Below are positions 16,027-24,215 of a stretch of 64,000 nucleotides of DNA, one piece after another; positions within the stretch are counted from its first letter, which is position 1, and each line of letters opens with the position of its first letter. A program made the translations under genes and the position numbers. The stretch lies in assembly GCA_934591635.1 (NCBI GenBank), contig CAKTPI010000001.1, forward strand, positions 62,001 to 126,000, written 5' to 3'. The notes beneath the pieces were generated by a model. It did no database searches, had not been told where the DNA came from, and saw only the letters and a program-made list of their open reading frames with translations. This DNA is from an uncultured Oscillospiraceae bacterium. Its GTDB lineage: Bacteria; Bacillota; Clostridia; Oscillospirales; Oscillospiraceae.

Positions 16027-17389
16027 ACCAGTCGGAACCCCAGTCGGTGTCGCCGCTGTCCCAGGAGTCGTTGCTGTCCCAGTTGTAGTCATTGCGGTCG
16101 TCGTCGTTATCCCGCTTTTTGCTGGCATCCTGATAGAAATCGGTATCAGTAAAGTCAGTAAATTGGGTAGAAGCATCCCAGGTGGGGGTGAAATAGAAGT
16201 CCTCTGCCAGGGAGGGATGGTGGAGTTCCTCCGGCAGGGCAGTTTCATCGATGGATTGCCATTCATCGTCCTCGTAGGCGTACCACCCCTCATCGTAGTA
16301 GTCGCCCAGGTGGTAGAGAATGGTGTTTTCTACCTGATAATAGCCCTTGGCAATGACAGGGGATGCACTGTTGTCCCGGTAGAAGAGGGTGTCGGCAAAA
16401 TCCGCTCCGCCGTAGCTGCCGTGATATTCTTCGGATAAGAAGTACTGCGTCGCCGTAGAGGGGTGCTGAAGCGTCTGGGGCAGGTCGGAGTAGGCGTCCG
16501 CCCGCCACTGCCCCTTGTAGTGATACCAGCCCTCATCAAAGGCCTCCGGTAGGTGATAGTACAGCACTGCGTCATATTCATAGTAGCCGCCTTGGCTGCT
16601 CATATTCATGCTCAGATCCTGGGCAAAGACCGAGTCGTTAAAATCGCCGCAGGCTATGGCACTGTCCCAATCGGACTGAAGGTAGTATTGTTTTCCGCTC
16701 TTCTTGGTTTCCAGAGAATCGGGCACCTCGCTGAGGGATAACGGCCCCTCCCAGGTATCCGCTGCATCGTCATAGCGAAACCAGTTCAGGCCGTTGTAGT
16801 CCTTGCTGCTGTAATAGTAGGTGGTGTCGCTGTAGGTGTAATAGCCAGTGCTGGGGTCATTGCGCATCAGAAAAAAGCCAAGTCCCACGATCAGAACGAA
16901 CAGGGCTGCAATGCCCCCAACGCAAATCAGCAGCATGGCAAGCAGATTGCCCAGGCAGCCGGATTTACTTTCCTTTACGGGGGTTGTCCCAGACGCTGCC
17001 TGCCCTTTTTTTACGTTGTGCATTTTCTGCTGGATGATTTCCTGCTTCAGCCGCTGGAACAGCTCGTTGACAGCGTAGGCCTCATCCGTGCCCTGATAGC
17101 GGATTGCCCGCTCTCCGGTGTCCTTATTCTTGTAAACGATGTAGTTGCCGGAGACGTCATCGTAATAAATGCCGAAGGCCTTGGGGTCCCGGATGTCCTG
17201 CCCGATGAAGAAGCGGGTTACCTCGTAGGGGGGAAGCCCCTTGCTTTCGTACCATTGCTGTAGCTGGGAAATGGTCAGCGGCTGATCCCCGCTGGAGCGG
17301 CGGACATTGGGGTTGGGGGCACCGCAGTTGGGGCATTGCTGCTCGGTATCGTTGATCATGCTGCCGCAGAATTCACATTTGATTTTCAT
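16025..17389 (-). CDS. Zinc-ribbon membrane protein with three extracellular Tyr/Asp-rich repeats
   Basis: Unrecognised 454-residue protein. An N-terminal zinc ribbon (Cys5, 8, 20, 23) and a ~100-residue cytoplasmic region (IYYDDVSGNYIVYKNKDTG, a helix to ~130) precede one transmembrane helix (~145-175). Outside lie three tandem repeats of ~75 residues (about 182-258, 266-339, 347-421) sharing YYH-L, DEGWY-Y, LP--L-HPS and F-D--FY-D. The last 30 residues are almost only Asp, Asn, Trp and Ser. The ATG at 17389 follows AAAAGGAGG; an upstream in-frame start at 17563 has no such site. It is monocistronic and convergent with queT. Function unknown. Confidence 0.8.
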   Translation of the reverse strand: MKIKCEFCGSMINDTEQQCPNCGAPNPNVRRSSGDQPLTISQLQQWYESKGLPPYEVTRFFIGQDIRDPKAFGIYYDDVSGNYIVYKNKDTGERAIRYQGTDEAYAVNELFQRLKQEIIQQKMHNVKKGQAASGTTPVKESKSGCLGNLLAMLLICVGGIAALFVLIVGLGFFLMRNDPSTGYYTYSDTTYYYSSKDYNGLNWFRYDDAADTWEGPLSLSEVPDSLETKKSGKQYYLQSDWDSAIACGDFNDSVFAQDLSMNMSSQGGYYEYDAVLYYHLPEAFDEGWYHYKGQWRADAYSDLPQTLQHPSTATQYFLSEEYHGSYGGADFADTLFYRDNSASPVIAKGYYQVENTILYHLGDYYDEGWYAYEDDEWQSIDETALPEELHHPSLAEDFYFTPTWDASTQFTDFTDTDFYQDASKKRDNDDDRNDYNWDSNDSWDSGDTDWGSDW

Positions 17390-17493
17390 AGGCGAACCTC
17401 CTTTTCGGCTATTGTACCATACCTGTAAGGGAAATGAAAAGAGCAGAAATGGATAAAATGTACTTTTTTGAAAAAATTTGAACTTTGGAATTC

Positions 17494-17521
17494 TTGACCT
17501 TACGGGGAATCCTGATATAAT
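17494..17521 (+). promoter_or_regulatory. Promoter of the YjdF-like gene
   Basis: TTGACC (17494-17499), 16-bp spacer, TATAAT (17516-17521), 31 bp before the ATG. Confidence 0.75.
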
Positions 17522-17552
17522 GAGCTTATAAAAATCTGGAAGGAGAAGCAGC

Positions 17553-18377
17553 ATGCCCCACAAACCGAAGAAAAAAGAGAACCCAATCTACCACAACAAG
17601 ACGACCCTTACCGTTTATCTGGTGCTTCGCGGGCTTGTCATTTTTGTCATGGTACGCGCTGTCCTGCGGCGGGAATATCAGAGCGTGTTTCTATGCGGCC
17701 TCTCGCTGATTTTGATGGTGCTGCCCAGCATCATCTCCAGAAAGCTGAAGGTGATGCTGCCCAGTACGCTGGAAGTGATTATCCTTTTGTTTATCTTTGC
17801 GGCGGAAGTATTGGGCGAAATCAATAGCTTCTATGTCCGTGTCCCCAATTGGGACACCATGCTGCACACCATTAACGGATTTCTCTGCGCTGCGATCGGC
17901 TTCTGTCTGGTGGACATGCTGAACCGGAATGAGCGCTTTTCCTTCAAGCTCTCGCCGCTGTACCTTGCCATTGCCTCCTTCTGTTTTTCTATGACGGTAG
18001 GGGTCCTGTGGGAGTTCTATGAGTTTGGAGCCGATCAGCTCCTGGGTCGGGATATGCAGAAGGATACCATTGTGCATGTGATCAATTCTGTGAGCCTGGA
18101 TCCCACCAATAGAAATATTGTGATGCATGTCAGGGACATTGTGGATACCATTGTGGTGCACTCTGATGGTACCCAGGAATCCCTGGGCCTGGGCGGCTAC
18201 CTGGATCTTGGTATTATCGACACCATGAAGGATCTGATCGTGAATTTTATCGGCGCTACGGTATTCTCCATAATCGGTTTCTTTTATGTCAAGCATAAAG
18301 GAAAAGGCAAGGTTGCCAACCGCTTCATTCCCCAGGTGAAATACGGGGAGGAAGAAGGAACAGAGCAGAAAGAATAA
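17553..18377 (+). CDS. YjdF/DUF2238-like membrane protein
   Basis: A 274-residue polytopic membrane protein with about six hydrophobic segments and charged ends. Segments such as VRVPNWDTMLHTINGFLCAA and VGVLWEFYEFGADQLLG, followed by MQKDT, are the signature of the DUF2238/YjdF membrane family. The large polar segment between residues ~170 and 215 (VSLDPTNRNIVMHVRDIVDT) is longer than in the shortest family members. Ribosome binding site aaggag. It stands alone between a promoter and a terminator. No biochemical role is known. Confidence 0.75.
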   Translation: MPHKPKKKENPIYHNKTTLTVYLVLRGLVIFVMVRAVLRREYQSVFLCGLSLILMVLPSIISRKLKVMLPSTLEVIILLFIFAAEVLGEINSFYVRVPNWDTMLHTINGFLCAAIGFCLVDMLNRNERFSFKLSPLYLAIASFCFSMTVGVLWEFYEFGADQLLGRDMQKDTIVHVINSVSLDPTNRNIVMHVRDIVDTIVVHSDGTQESLGLGGYLDLGIIDTMKDLIVNFIGATVFSIIGFFYVKHKGKGKVANRFIPQVKYGEEEGTEQKE

Positions 18378-18384
18378 AATTTTG

Positions 18385-18413
18385 CCGCCTGGACAAATTG
18401 TCCGGGCGGTTGG
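18385..18413 (+). terminator. Terminator of the YjdF-like gene
   Basis: Stem ccgcctggac / gtccgggcgg with loop AAATT. The following TTGGCCTGTTT is a weak T-tract. Confidence 0.65.
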
Positions 18414-18512
18414 CCTGTTTAAAAAGAAATTGGAACCCGAGCGTATGTTATGCGATGGTATAACTTAACGGTACCATATGCAGTCGGCTTACAATAAATA
18501 GAAAGCTTCCAC

Positions 18513-18557
18513 TTGCATTCCAAAACACCTTGTGCTATAATAACACTGTTATTGATA
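18513..18557 (+). promoter_or_regulatory. tetR promoter with overlapping self-operator
   Basis: TTGCAT (18513-18518), 17-bp spacer, TATAAT (18536-18541). A perfect 15-bp palindrome AATAACA-C-TGTTATT (18539-18553) overlaps the -10 box and start site. GTTATTGAT within it recurs at 18563-18571. This is the expected layout of an autorepressed TetR gene. Confidence 0.8.
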
Positions 18558-18588
18558 ATGCCGTTATTGATTAAAGGGGGTGCAGGAT

Positions 18589-19206
18589 ATGGCAAACAGG
18601 GATCATTCACTGGATGACGGGATTGTTCAAGCAGCGCGGGCGGAATTTTTGAGCTGTGGCTTTCAAATGGCCTCTCTCCATAAAATTGCGGAAAAGGCCG
18701 GTGTCACGACTGGGGCCATCTATACGCGATATCGGAATAAGGATGCGCTGTTTGTCAGTCTCTTGCAGGACTTCCTTGATAAGCTGAACGGGATTTTTGC
18801 CGTGGCTGCGGCGGAGTATGAGAAGGCCGCACGGCTCGGTACGGTACAGGCGATTCTGAATGCAATTGATTTTGAGGAGCACATCTATTTTAAGCTCCTG
18901 ACTGAATGCTATGAGGAATGCACTCTTTTTTGGGGGCGGAGTGACGGCAGTTCTGTGGAGGTCACGCTCAAGGAACTGATGAACTTCAAAACAGAGCAGA
19001 CGGTGGCATTTTTTGCTGAGATATACGGTAGAGCACCGAATGCTGATGCAATTCGTTTGCTGATGGGAGCACAGTTCTGGTTTCTCCGACAGCTGCTGGA
19101 GGAACACCTGGAGGAAGAAAGAATGCTTGCCTGCCTGCATTCTTTGTTCAACTTCTTCAACGCCGGTTGGCAGCAGCTGTGCGGTTCCATGAAGGAAAAT
19201 CTCTGA
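18589..19206 (+). CDS. TetR-family regulator
   Basis: A 205-residue one-component repressor. The N-terminal helix-turn-helix is IVQAARAEFLSCGFQMASL followed by HKIAEKAGVTTGAIYTRYRNKDALF, a classic TetR DNA-binding domain; the C-terminal ligand domain is not diagnostic. The ATG at 18589 is chosen since GGGGG precedes it at suitable distance, while the GTG at 18580 is too close. It lies 325 bp upstream of, and in the same direction as, the two ABC half-transporter genes. It probably controls itself and possibly them. Confidence 0.9.
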   Translation: MANRDHSLDDGIVQAARAEFLSCGFQMASLHKIAEKAGVTTGAIYTRYRNKDALFVSLLQDFLDKLNGIFAVAAAEYEKAARLGTVQAILNAIDFEEHIYFKLLTECYEECTLFWGRSDGSSVEVTLKELMNFKTEQTVAFFAEIYGRAPNADAIRLLMGAQFWFLRQLLEEHLEEERMLACLHSLFNFFNAGWQQLCGSMKENL

Positions 19207-19213
19207 CTTATTT

Positions 19214-19237
19214 CGGGCGGAAGTTCCGCCCGTTTCT
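19214..19237 (+). terminator. Terminator of tetR
   Basis: Stem cgggcgga / tccgcccg with loop AGT, followed by TTTCTT. Confidence 0.75.
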
Positions 19238-19247
19238 TACGGCAATT

Positions 19248-19265
19248 AGTTAGGGCATGCTAACT
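19248..19265 (+). promoter_or_regulatory. DtxR-like dyad
   Basis: Inverted repeat AGTTAG-6-CTAACT inside TTAGTTAGGGCATGCTAACT. The half-sites resemble the TTAG-type boxes of DtxR/IdeR/MntR metal regulators. It lies between tetR and the ABC pair. No consensus -10 box was found next to it, so operator function is only suggested. Confidence 0.4.
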
Positions 19266-19283
19266 GCATAAAAAGAGGGGAAA

Positions 19284-19406
19284 ATGCTGGCCTTCACCTT
19301 TGAATTTCAATATGTGGGAAAGACTTTCGCCTGCTGCGCTGCGCTTCTCTGTGGGGTATCCGGCTCTGTGTGCTGCTGGCTGTGGCCGCTGGGTTTCATT
19401 CTGTAG
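19284..19406 (+). pseudogene. Small 40-residue frame, probable gene remnant
   Basis: A 40-codon open frame starting MLAFTFEFQYVGKTF, preceded by GAGGGG. The rest is Cys/Leu/Trp-rich and could be one membrane helix. No known protein was recognised. Together with the interrupted 15-codon frame downstream it fills a place where related loci often carry an ECF-type membrane gene (inference). A genuine small membrane protein is the alternative. Confidence 0.3.
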
Positions 19407-19465
19407 GCGCTGCCTGAAAAGTGGCGCTTGAACTGAAAAAAATATATCGGGAAGGAGTTTTATTT

Positions 19466-19513
19466 ATGAGCATTGCAAGCAAGCCGTAAAAAGGCACCTG
19501 GCCGAGTAAATAA
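19466..19513 (+). pseudogene. Very short interrupted frame with a good ribosome binding site
   Basis: AAGGAG sits 9 bp before an ATG that encodes only seven residues (MSIASKP) before TAA. The frame continues for seven more codons (KGTWPSK) to a second stop. A full ribosome binding site before a seven-codon frame suggests an internal deletion that joined the two ends of a former gene, or a leader peptide. Confidence 0.3.
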
Positions 19514-19531
19514 ACAGAAAAGGAGTTAACT

Positions 19532-21292
19532 ATGAACAAAACCACTGAATCCAAACGCTCGGCAGCCTCATGGCTGATGGAGCTGGCGGAAGGTAAACGG
19601 GGCGAGTATGCGCTGAGTGTCCTTGCAGCGCTGCTTGGCGTTGCCTGTTCGCTGATCCCCTATTTCATCATGATCAGGCTGATTACTGCCCTAGTGAATG
19701 GCACGGCTTCTCTGAATCAGTGTTTGCCGCTCTGCGCTTGGATGGCGCTGTGCTGGGTGCTGCGCTACGTGCTGCACAGTGTGTCCACGTCTCTTTCGCA
19801 CCACGCTACCTTCAGTGTGCTTGCGCACACCCGTGTCCGCCTGCTGGACAAGTTGGCAACGTTGCCGCTGGGTACGGTGCTGGATCGTCCCTCCGGCTCC
19901 TATAAGAACATTATTGTGGAGCGGGTGGATTCCATCGAAACGACTCTTGCGCACCTTCTGCCGGAAATGACCTCCAACATCGTTGGTGCGTTGGCGGTAT
20001 TGGTGCTGCTGTTCATCGAGGACTGGCGCATGGGACTTTCTATGTTTATCGTTGTGCCGCTGGGTATTCTCTGTTTCATGTCCATGTTCAGCGGATATAA
20101 CGAGAAATTCCAGCGCACCGTGAACGCAACGAAAGTTCTCAACGATACTGCTGTGGAATACATCAGTGGTATCGAGGTCATCAAAGCCTTTGGGCAGTCG
20201 AAGACCAGCTATGCAAAGTTTGTCTCCGCTGCTAAAGAGGGTGCGGACTGCTTTATCGAGTGGATGCGCGGAAGCCTGTTTGGTCAGGTGGCGGGCATGG
20301 CAATTTTCCCTTCCACGCTACTGGGCATATTGCCGGTGGGATGCCTTCTTTACATGCACGGTATGCTCTCGGCTGAGACTTTCCTGACGGTCATCGTCTT
20401 GTCCTTCGGCGTTATGCAGCCGCTGATCACTGCTTTTTCCTATACCGATGACATTGCCCAGGTGACGACCATTGTCGGTGAGGTGGCGGACGTTCTTTCG
20501 GGCGAGGATATGCAGCGCCCGGAAACGGCGGAAACATTGCCATCCAATAACGCCATCGAACTGAAAAATGTCCGGTTTGCTTACCATGACAAAGAAGTGC
20601 TGCACGGCGTCAGTCTCTGTATTGCACCGGGAACGGTCAACGCCCTCGTCGGCCCCTCCGGAAGTGGAAAATCAACCATTGCCCGGCTGATTGCGTCTCT
20701 ATGGGACGTAAAGGACGGATCTATTGAATTGGGCGACGTGGATATTCGCACCCTGCCTTTGACGGAGTGTACAAGGCGGATTGCCTATGTATCCCAGGAT
20801 AACTACCTCTTTGATCTCACGGTTATGGACAATATCCGCATGGGGAAAAAGGGAGCTAGTGACGAGGAAGTTATTGCAGCGGCGAAGAAATGTGGCTGCC
20901 ATGAATTCATTATGGGTCTGGAAAACGGCTATCAGACGGTCTGCGGCGCATCCGGCGGACACCTTTCCGGCGGTGAGCGTCAGCGCATCTCCATCGCACG
21001 GGCGATGCTGAAGGACGCACCCGTCATCATTCTTGACGAGGCCACCTCTTATACCGACCCGGAAAACGAAGCGGTCATTCAGTCTGCACTGGCGCAGCTG
21101 GTGCAGGGCAAGACGCTGGTGGTCATTGCTCACCGCCTGTCTACCATTGCGGATGCCGATCAGATCATTGTGGTCAATCAGGGAAAAATTGAAGCAACCG
21201 GCACACAGGCGGAGCTGCTGGAATCCTGCCCGCTGTACAAAGCAATGTGGGAAGCCCACATCAGTGTGAAAGATGATGGGGAGGTAGCATAA
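19532..21292 (+). CDS. ABC half-transporter A (IrtA/YbtP-like)
   Basis: A 586-residue fusion of a six-helix transmembrane domain (residues ~1-320) and an ATPase domain (~345-586). Walker A is GPSGSGKST, Q-loop AYVSQDNYLF, signature LSGGERQR and Walker B VIILDEATSYTDPENEA. That Asp-Pro-Glu-Asn-Glu stretch after the Walker B is typical of the IrtAB/YbtPQ siderophore-transport branch rather than ordinary multidrug exporters (family knowledge). Ribosome binding site aaggag; the stop shares one base with the next start, so A and B should form a heterodimer. The DtxR-like dyad upstream would fit iron control. Confidence 0.88.
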   Translation: MNKTTESKRSAASWLMELAEGKRGEYALSVLAALLGVACSLIPYFIMIRLITALVNGTASLNQCLPLCAWMALCWVLRYVLHSVSTSLSHHATFSVLAHTRVRLLDKLATLPLGTVLDRPSGSYKNIIVERVDSIETTLAHLLPEMTSNIVGALAVLVLLFIEDWRMGLSMFIVVPLGILCFMSMFSGYNEKFQRTVNATKVLNDTAVEYISGIEVIKAFGQSKTSYAKFVSAAKEGADCFIEWMRGSLFGQVAGMAIFPSTLLGILPVGCLLYMHGMLSAETFLTVIVLSFGVMQPLITAFSYTDDIAQVTTIVGEVADVLSGEDMQRPETAETLPSNNAIELKNVRFAYHDKEVLHGVSLCIAPGTVNALVGPSGSGKSTIARLIASLWDVKDGSIELGDVDIRTLPLTECTRRIAYVSQDNYLFDLTVMDNIRMGKKGASDEEVIAAAKKCGCHEFIMGLENGYQTVCGASGGHLSGGERQRISIARAMLKDAPVIILDEATSYTDPENEAVIQSALAQLVQGKTLVVIAHRLSTIADADQIIVVNQGKIEATGTQAELLESCPLYKAMWEAHISVKDDGEVA

Positions 21293-23025
21293 TGTTCCAG
21301 ACACTGAAAAAATTCTTCGCCTTTTGCGGGACGGACAATCGCAAGATGTTCATTGCTTCCATCTGGCTGGGCGTGGTCAGCGCCATCTGCTCTGCCATGC
21401 GTATCCCTGCCGCTGCCATTGTCATTCAGGCACTTTTGAACCGAAATATCACCATGGCGACCCTCTGGGCAAGCCTCGGCGTGATCGTTGCTTCCCTGGT
21501 TGTGACCATTGCCATCAATATGAAGGCCACCATGCTCCAGACCCGTGCAGGCTACCGTGCCTGCGCCAACAAGCGTATCGAGATCGCCGAGCACCTGCGG
21601 TATCTGCCCATGGGCTGGTTCAACGACAACAGTCTGGGTGAGGTCACGTCCGTCACCACCAATACGATGGAGAATATGGCCAATGTCGCCACACGGGTGG
21701 TCATGGTCACGACACGGGGCTTTTTGACCTCTGGCATCATTGCGGTCATGATGTTCTTCTTTGACTGGCGCATGGGGCTGATTACCCTGGCGGGACTGCT
21801 TCTGTTCCTGGCTGTCAATGCTGCCATGCAGCGCGCCGAGCAGGCTCTGGCCCAGCGTAAGTTCAATGCCGACGAGCGCCTTGTTTCCAAGGTGCTGGAA
21901 TATGTGCAGGGAATCGCTGAGGTCAAGAACTTCGACCTGACCGGCAATTCCACAACACAGGTGCATGCCGCTGTGGAGGAGGCGCGCAGGGCATCCTTTG
22001 CGATGGAGTTGCCGTCGGTGCTTTATATGCTTGGGCAGTTCGTGATCAACAAGCTTACCGGTGTTGTTATCTGTGTCGCTGCAATCATCTTTTACTTTGG
22101 CGGTACCATGTCCCTTACAAATTGCCTGCTGATGCTCATTTGCTCCTTCCTCCTCTTTGAGCAGCTGGACAGTGCGGGAAGCTACTCCTCCTTGTTCCGC
22201 TCCATCGACATTGGTGTGGACAAAGCCAATTCTATTTTAAGCGTGGAACCCATGGACATCGACGGCGAGGAGCTGATGCCGGAGCGGGAGGATATTGTCC
22301 TGTCCCATGTAGATTTCTCCTACGACAGTAAGCCAATTCTCCGTGACGTGTCGTTGACCATCCCGGAGAAGACCACAGTTGCAATCGTTGGCCCCTCCGG
22401 CAGTGGCAAGACAACGCTGTGCAATCTTATGGCGCGGTTCTGGGACGTGCAGGGCGGCAGTGTCAGCCTTGGAGGCCGTAACGTGCGTGATTATAGCTAT
22501 GACAGCCTGATCCGTAATTTCTCCTTTGTGTTCCAGCGGACATACCTGTTTTCTGATACCATCGCGAATAACATCCGCTTCGGAAAACCCGACGCATCCA
22601 TGGAGGAAGTAAAGGCTGTTGCAAAAAAGGCGCGTTGCTATGACTTTATCATGGCGCTGCCTGATGGCTTTGATACCGTGATCGGTGAGGGCGGCGCAAC
22701 GCTCTCCGGTGGCGAGCGTCAGCGCATTTCCATCGCACGAGCGATCATGAAGGATGCGCCCAGCATCATTTTGGACGAGGCGACAGCCAACGTAGACCCG
22801 GAAAATGAACGGGAACTGATGGAGGCGGTTAGCGAGCTGACCCACGATAAAACTGTGATTATGATTGCGCACCGACTCAAGACGGTGCGCAATGCCGACC
22901 GGATCTTTGTTGTTGACCATGGCCAAATCGTCCAGCAAGGCACGCATGACGAGCTGGTAGCCGCAGACGGTCTTTACCGCCGCTTTGTGGTGGAGCGCAG
23001 GCAGGCCGCTGGCTGGAAATTGTAA
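21292..23025 (+). CDS. ABC half-transporter B (IrtB/YbtQ-like)
   Basis: A 577-residue partner of the preceding gene, translated from a TAATG overlap. Six N-terminal transmembrane helices include DWRMGLITLAGLLLFLAVNA. The ATPase domain has Walker A GPSGSGKTT, Q-loop SFVFQRTYLF, signature LSGGERQR and Walker B SIILDEATANVDPENEREL. The D-loop Asp-Pro-Glu-Asn matches half-transporter A. A strong terminator follows. Substrate unproved: a siderophore-like compound is one possibility, drug or peptide export another. Confidence 0.88.
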   Translation: MFQTLKKFFAFCGTDNRKMFIASIWLGVVSAICSAMRIPAAAIVIQALLNRNITMATLWASLGVIVASLVVTIAINMKATMLQTRAGYRACANKRIEIAEHLRYLPMGWFNDNSLGEVTSVTTNTMENMANVATRVVMVTTRGFLTSGIIAVMMFFFDWRMGLITLAGLLLFLAVNAAMQRAEQALAQRKFNADERLVSKVLEYVQGIAEVKNFDLTGNSTTQVHAAVEEARRASFAMELPSVLYMLGQFVINKLTGVVICVAAIIFYFGGTMSLTNCLLMLICSFLLFEQLDSAGSYSSLFRSIDIGVDKANSILSVEPMDIDGEELMPEREDIVLSHVDFSYDSKPILRDVSLTIPEKTTVAIVGPSGSGKTTLCNLMARFWDVQGGSVSLGGRNVRDYSYDSLIRNFSFVFQRTYLFSDTIANNIRFGKPDASMEEVKAVAKKARCYDFIMALPDGFDTVIGEGGATLSGGERQRISIARAIMKDAPSIILDEATANVDPENERELMEAVSELTHDKTVIMIAHRLKTVRNADRIFVVDHGQIVQQGTHDELVAADGLYRRFVVERRQAAGWKL

Positions 23026-23092
23026 GCAGCACAGCAGTAACAGGATATTTTCCTCTTCTGCTGCAAAGCTTTTCATTATGTGCTCATGAAAG

Positions 23093-23134
23093 CGTCCCCG
23101 TTTCCGCAAAAAAGCGGAAACGGGGACGTCCTTT
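23093..23134. terminator. Bidirectional terminator between the ABC pair and the pyr operon
   Basis: Perfect 15-bp stem cgtccccgtttccgc / gcggaaacggggacg with loop AAAAAA, then TCCTTT. It ends both convergent operons and touches the pyrB stop. Confidence 0.88.
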
Positions 23135-24215
23135 ATGCTCTTTGTTCGCAGTAAATGCAGCGGTGGACGCCGGCGGCTCTGTCTGTGGTGCGGAAAATCT
23201 GGGGCAGCTCCTGTTCGGTGGCGGAGATGCAGCGGGGATTATGGCAGACAAGATCATAGCGCAGGTTTTCTTCATCCAGCGCTTCTCGGGCGGGATTCTG
23301 CTCCGCATCCTTCAGCAGCATGAGGATCAGAGCCATGCGCATGTATTTGCCGTTGAGCGCCTGACGGAAATAGGCTGCTCTGGGGTCATCGTCCACAGCC
23401 ACGCTGATTTCATTCACCCGGGGCAGGGGATGCAGTACACTCATTTTTTCCTTGGCCAGTTTCATCTTTTCAGGTGTCAGCACATAGCTGTCCTTCAGAC
23501 GCTCATACTGCCATGGATCATCAAACCGTTCCCGCTGAATGCGGGTCATATACAGCACATCCAATTGAGGCAGCGCCTCCTCCAGAGAGGTGACCTCTGT
23601 GTAGGGAATGTGGAGCTTCTCCAGAATATTGAACCGCACAAAGCCGGGCAGCTTCAATTCTTCCGGGGAGATAAGTACAAATCGGACGCCGGGATAGCGG
23701 CTCATTGCTTCAATCAGGGAGTGCACTGTACGGCCATATTTCAGATCTCCGCAGAAACCGACGGTCAGGTTGTCCAGCCGTCCCAGCTCCCGGGAGATGG
23801 TCAGCAAGTCCGCCAGGGTCTGCGTGGGATGGTTATGCATGCCGTCACCGGCATTGATGACCGGCACGGAGGCATTGCGGGAAGCCACAAAGGGGGCACC
23901 GTCCTTGGGGTGACGGATGGCCATGATATCCGCGTAGCAGCTGAGAATTTTAGCAGTGTCAGCCATGCTCTCGCCTTTAGAGGCGGAAGAAGAGCTTGCC
24001 TGGGAGAAGCCGATAACATTGCCGCCCAGCTCCATCATAGCGGCCTCAAAGCTCAGCCGGGTACGGGTAGAGGGCTCAAAGAACAGGGTTGCCAGCTTCT
24101 TGTGCTTGCAGGCATCCCAGTAATTTTCTGGGTGGGCGATGATATCCTTGGCGGTGGTGATGAGCCCGTCAATTTCCGCTACACTCAGATCCAGAATGCT
24201 GATCAGGCTTCTCAT
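23133..24215 (-). CDS. pyrB: Aspartate carbamoyltransferase with a PyrI-type zinc tail
   Basis: Second step of pyrimidine synthesis: carbamoyl phosphate plus aspartate to carbamoyl aspartate. The catalytic chain covers residues 1-~305 with the carbamoyl-phosphate loop FFEPSTRTRLSFE (45-57), the SxxK-type loop near 80-87, DGMHNHPTQ (124-132) and HPLPR (262-266). The last ~55 residues are not catalytic-chain sequence: Cys324, 329, 353 and 356 (C-x4-C-x23-C-x2-C) repeat the cysteine spacing of the zinc domain of the regulatory chain PyrI, which lacks its nucleotide-binding domain here. Start overlaps the pyrE stop (ATGA). Last gene of the operon. Confidence 0.95.
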   Translation of the reverse strand: MRSLISILDLSVAEIDGLITTAKDIIAHPENYWDACKHKKLATLFFEPSTRTRLSFEAAMMELGGNVIGFSQASSSSASKGESMADTAKILSCYADIMAIRHPKDGAPFVASRNASVPVINAGDGMHNHPTQTLADLLTISRELGRLDNLTVGFCGDLKYGRTVHSLIEAMSRYPGVRFVLISPEELKLPGFVRFNILEKLHIPYTEVTSLEEALPQLDVLYMTRIQRERFDDPWQYERLKDSYVLTPEKMKLAKEKMSVLHPLPRVNEISVAVDDDPRAAYFRQALNGKYMRMALILMLLKDAEQNPAREALDEENLRYDLVCHNPRCISATEQELPQIFRTTDRAAGVHRCIYCEQRA

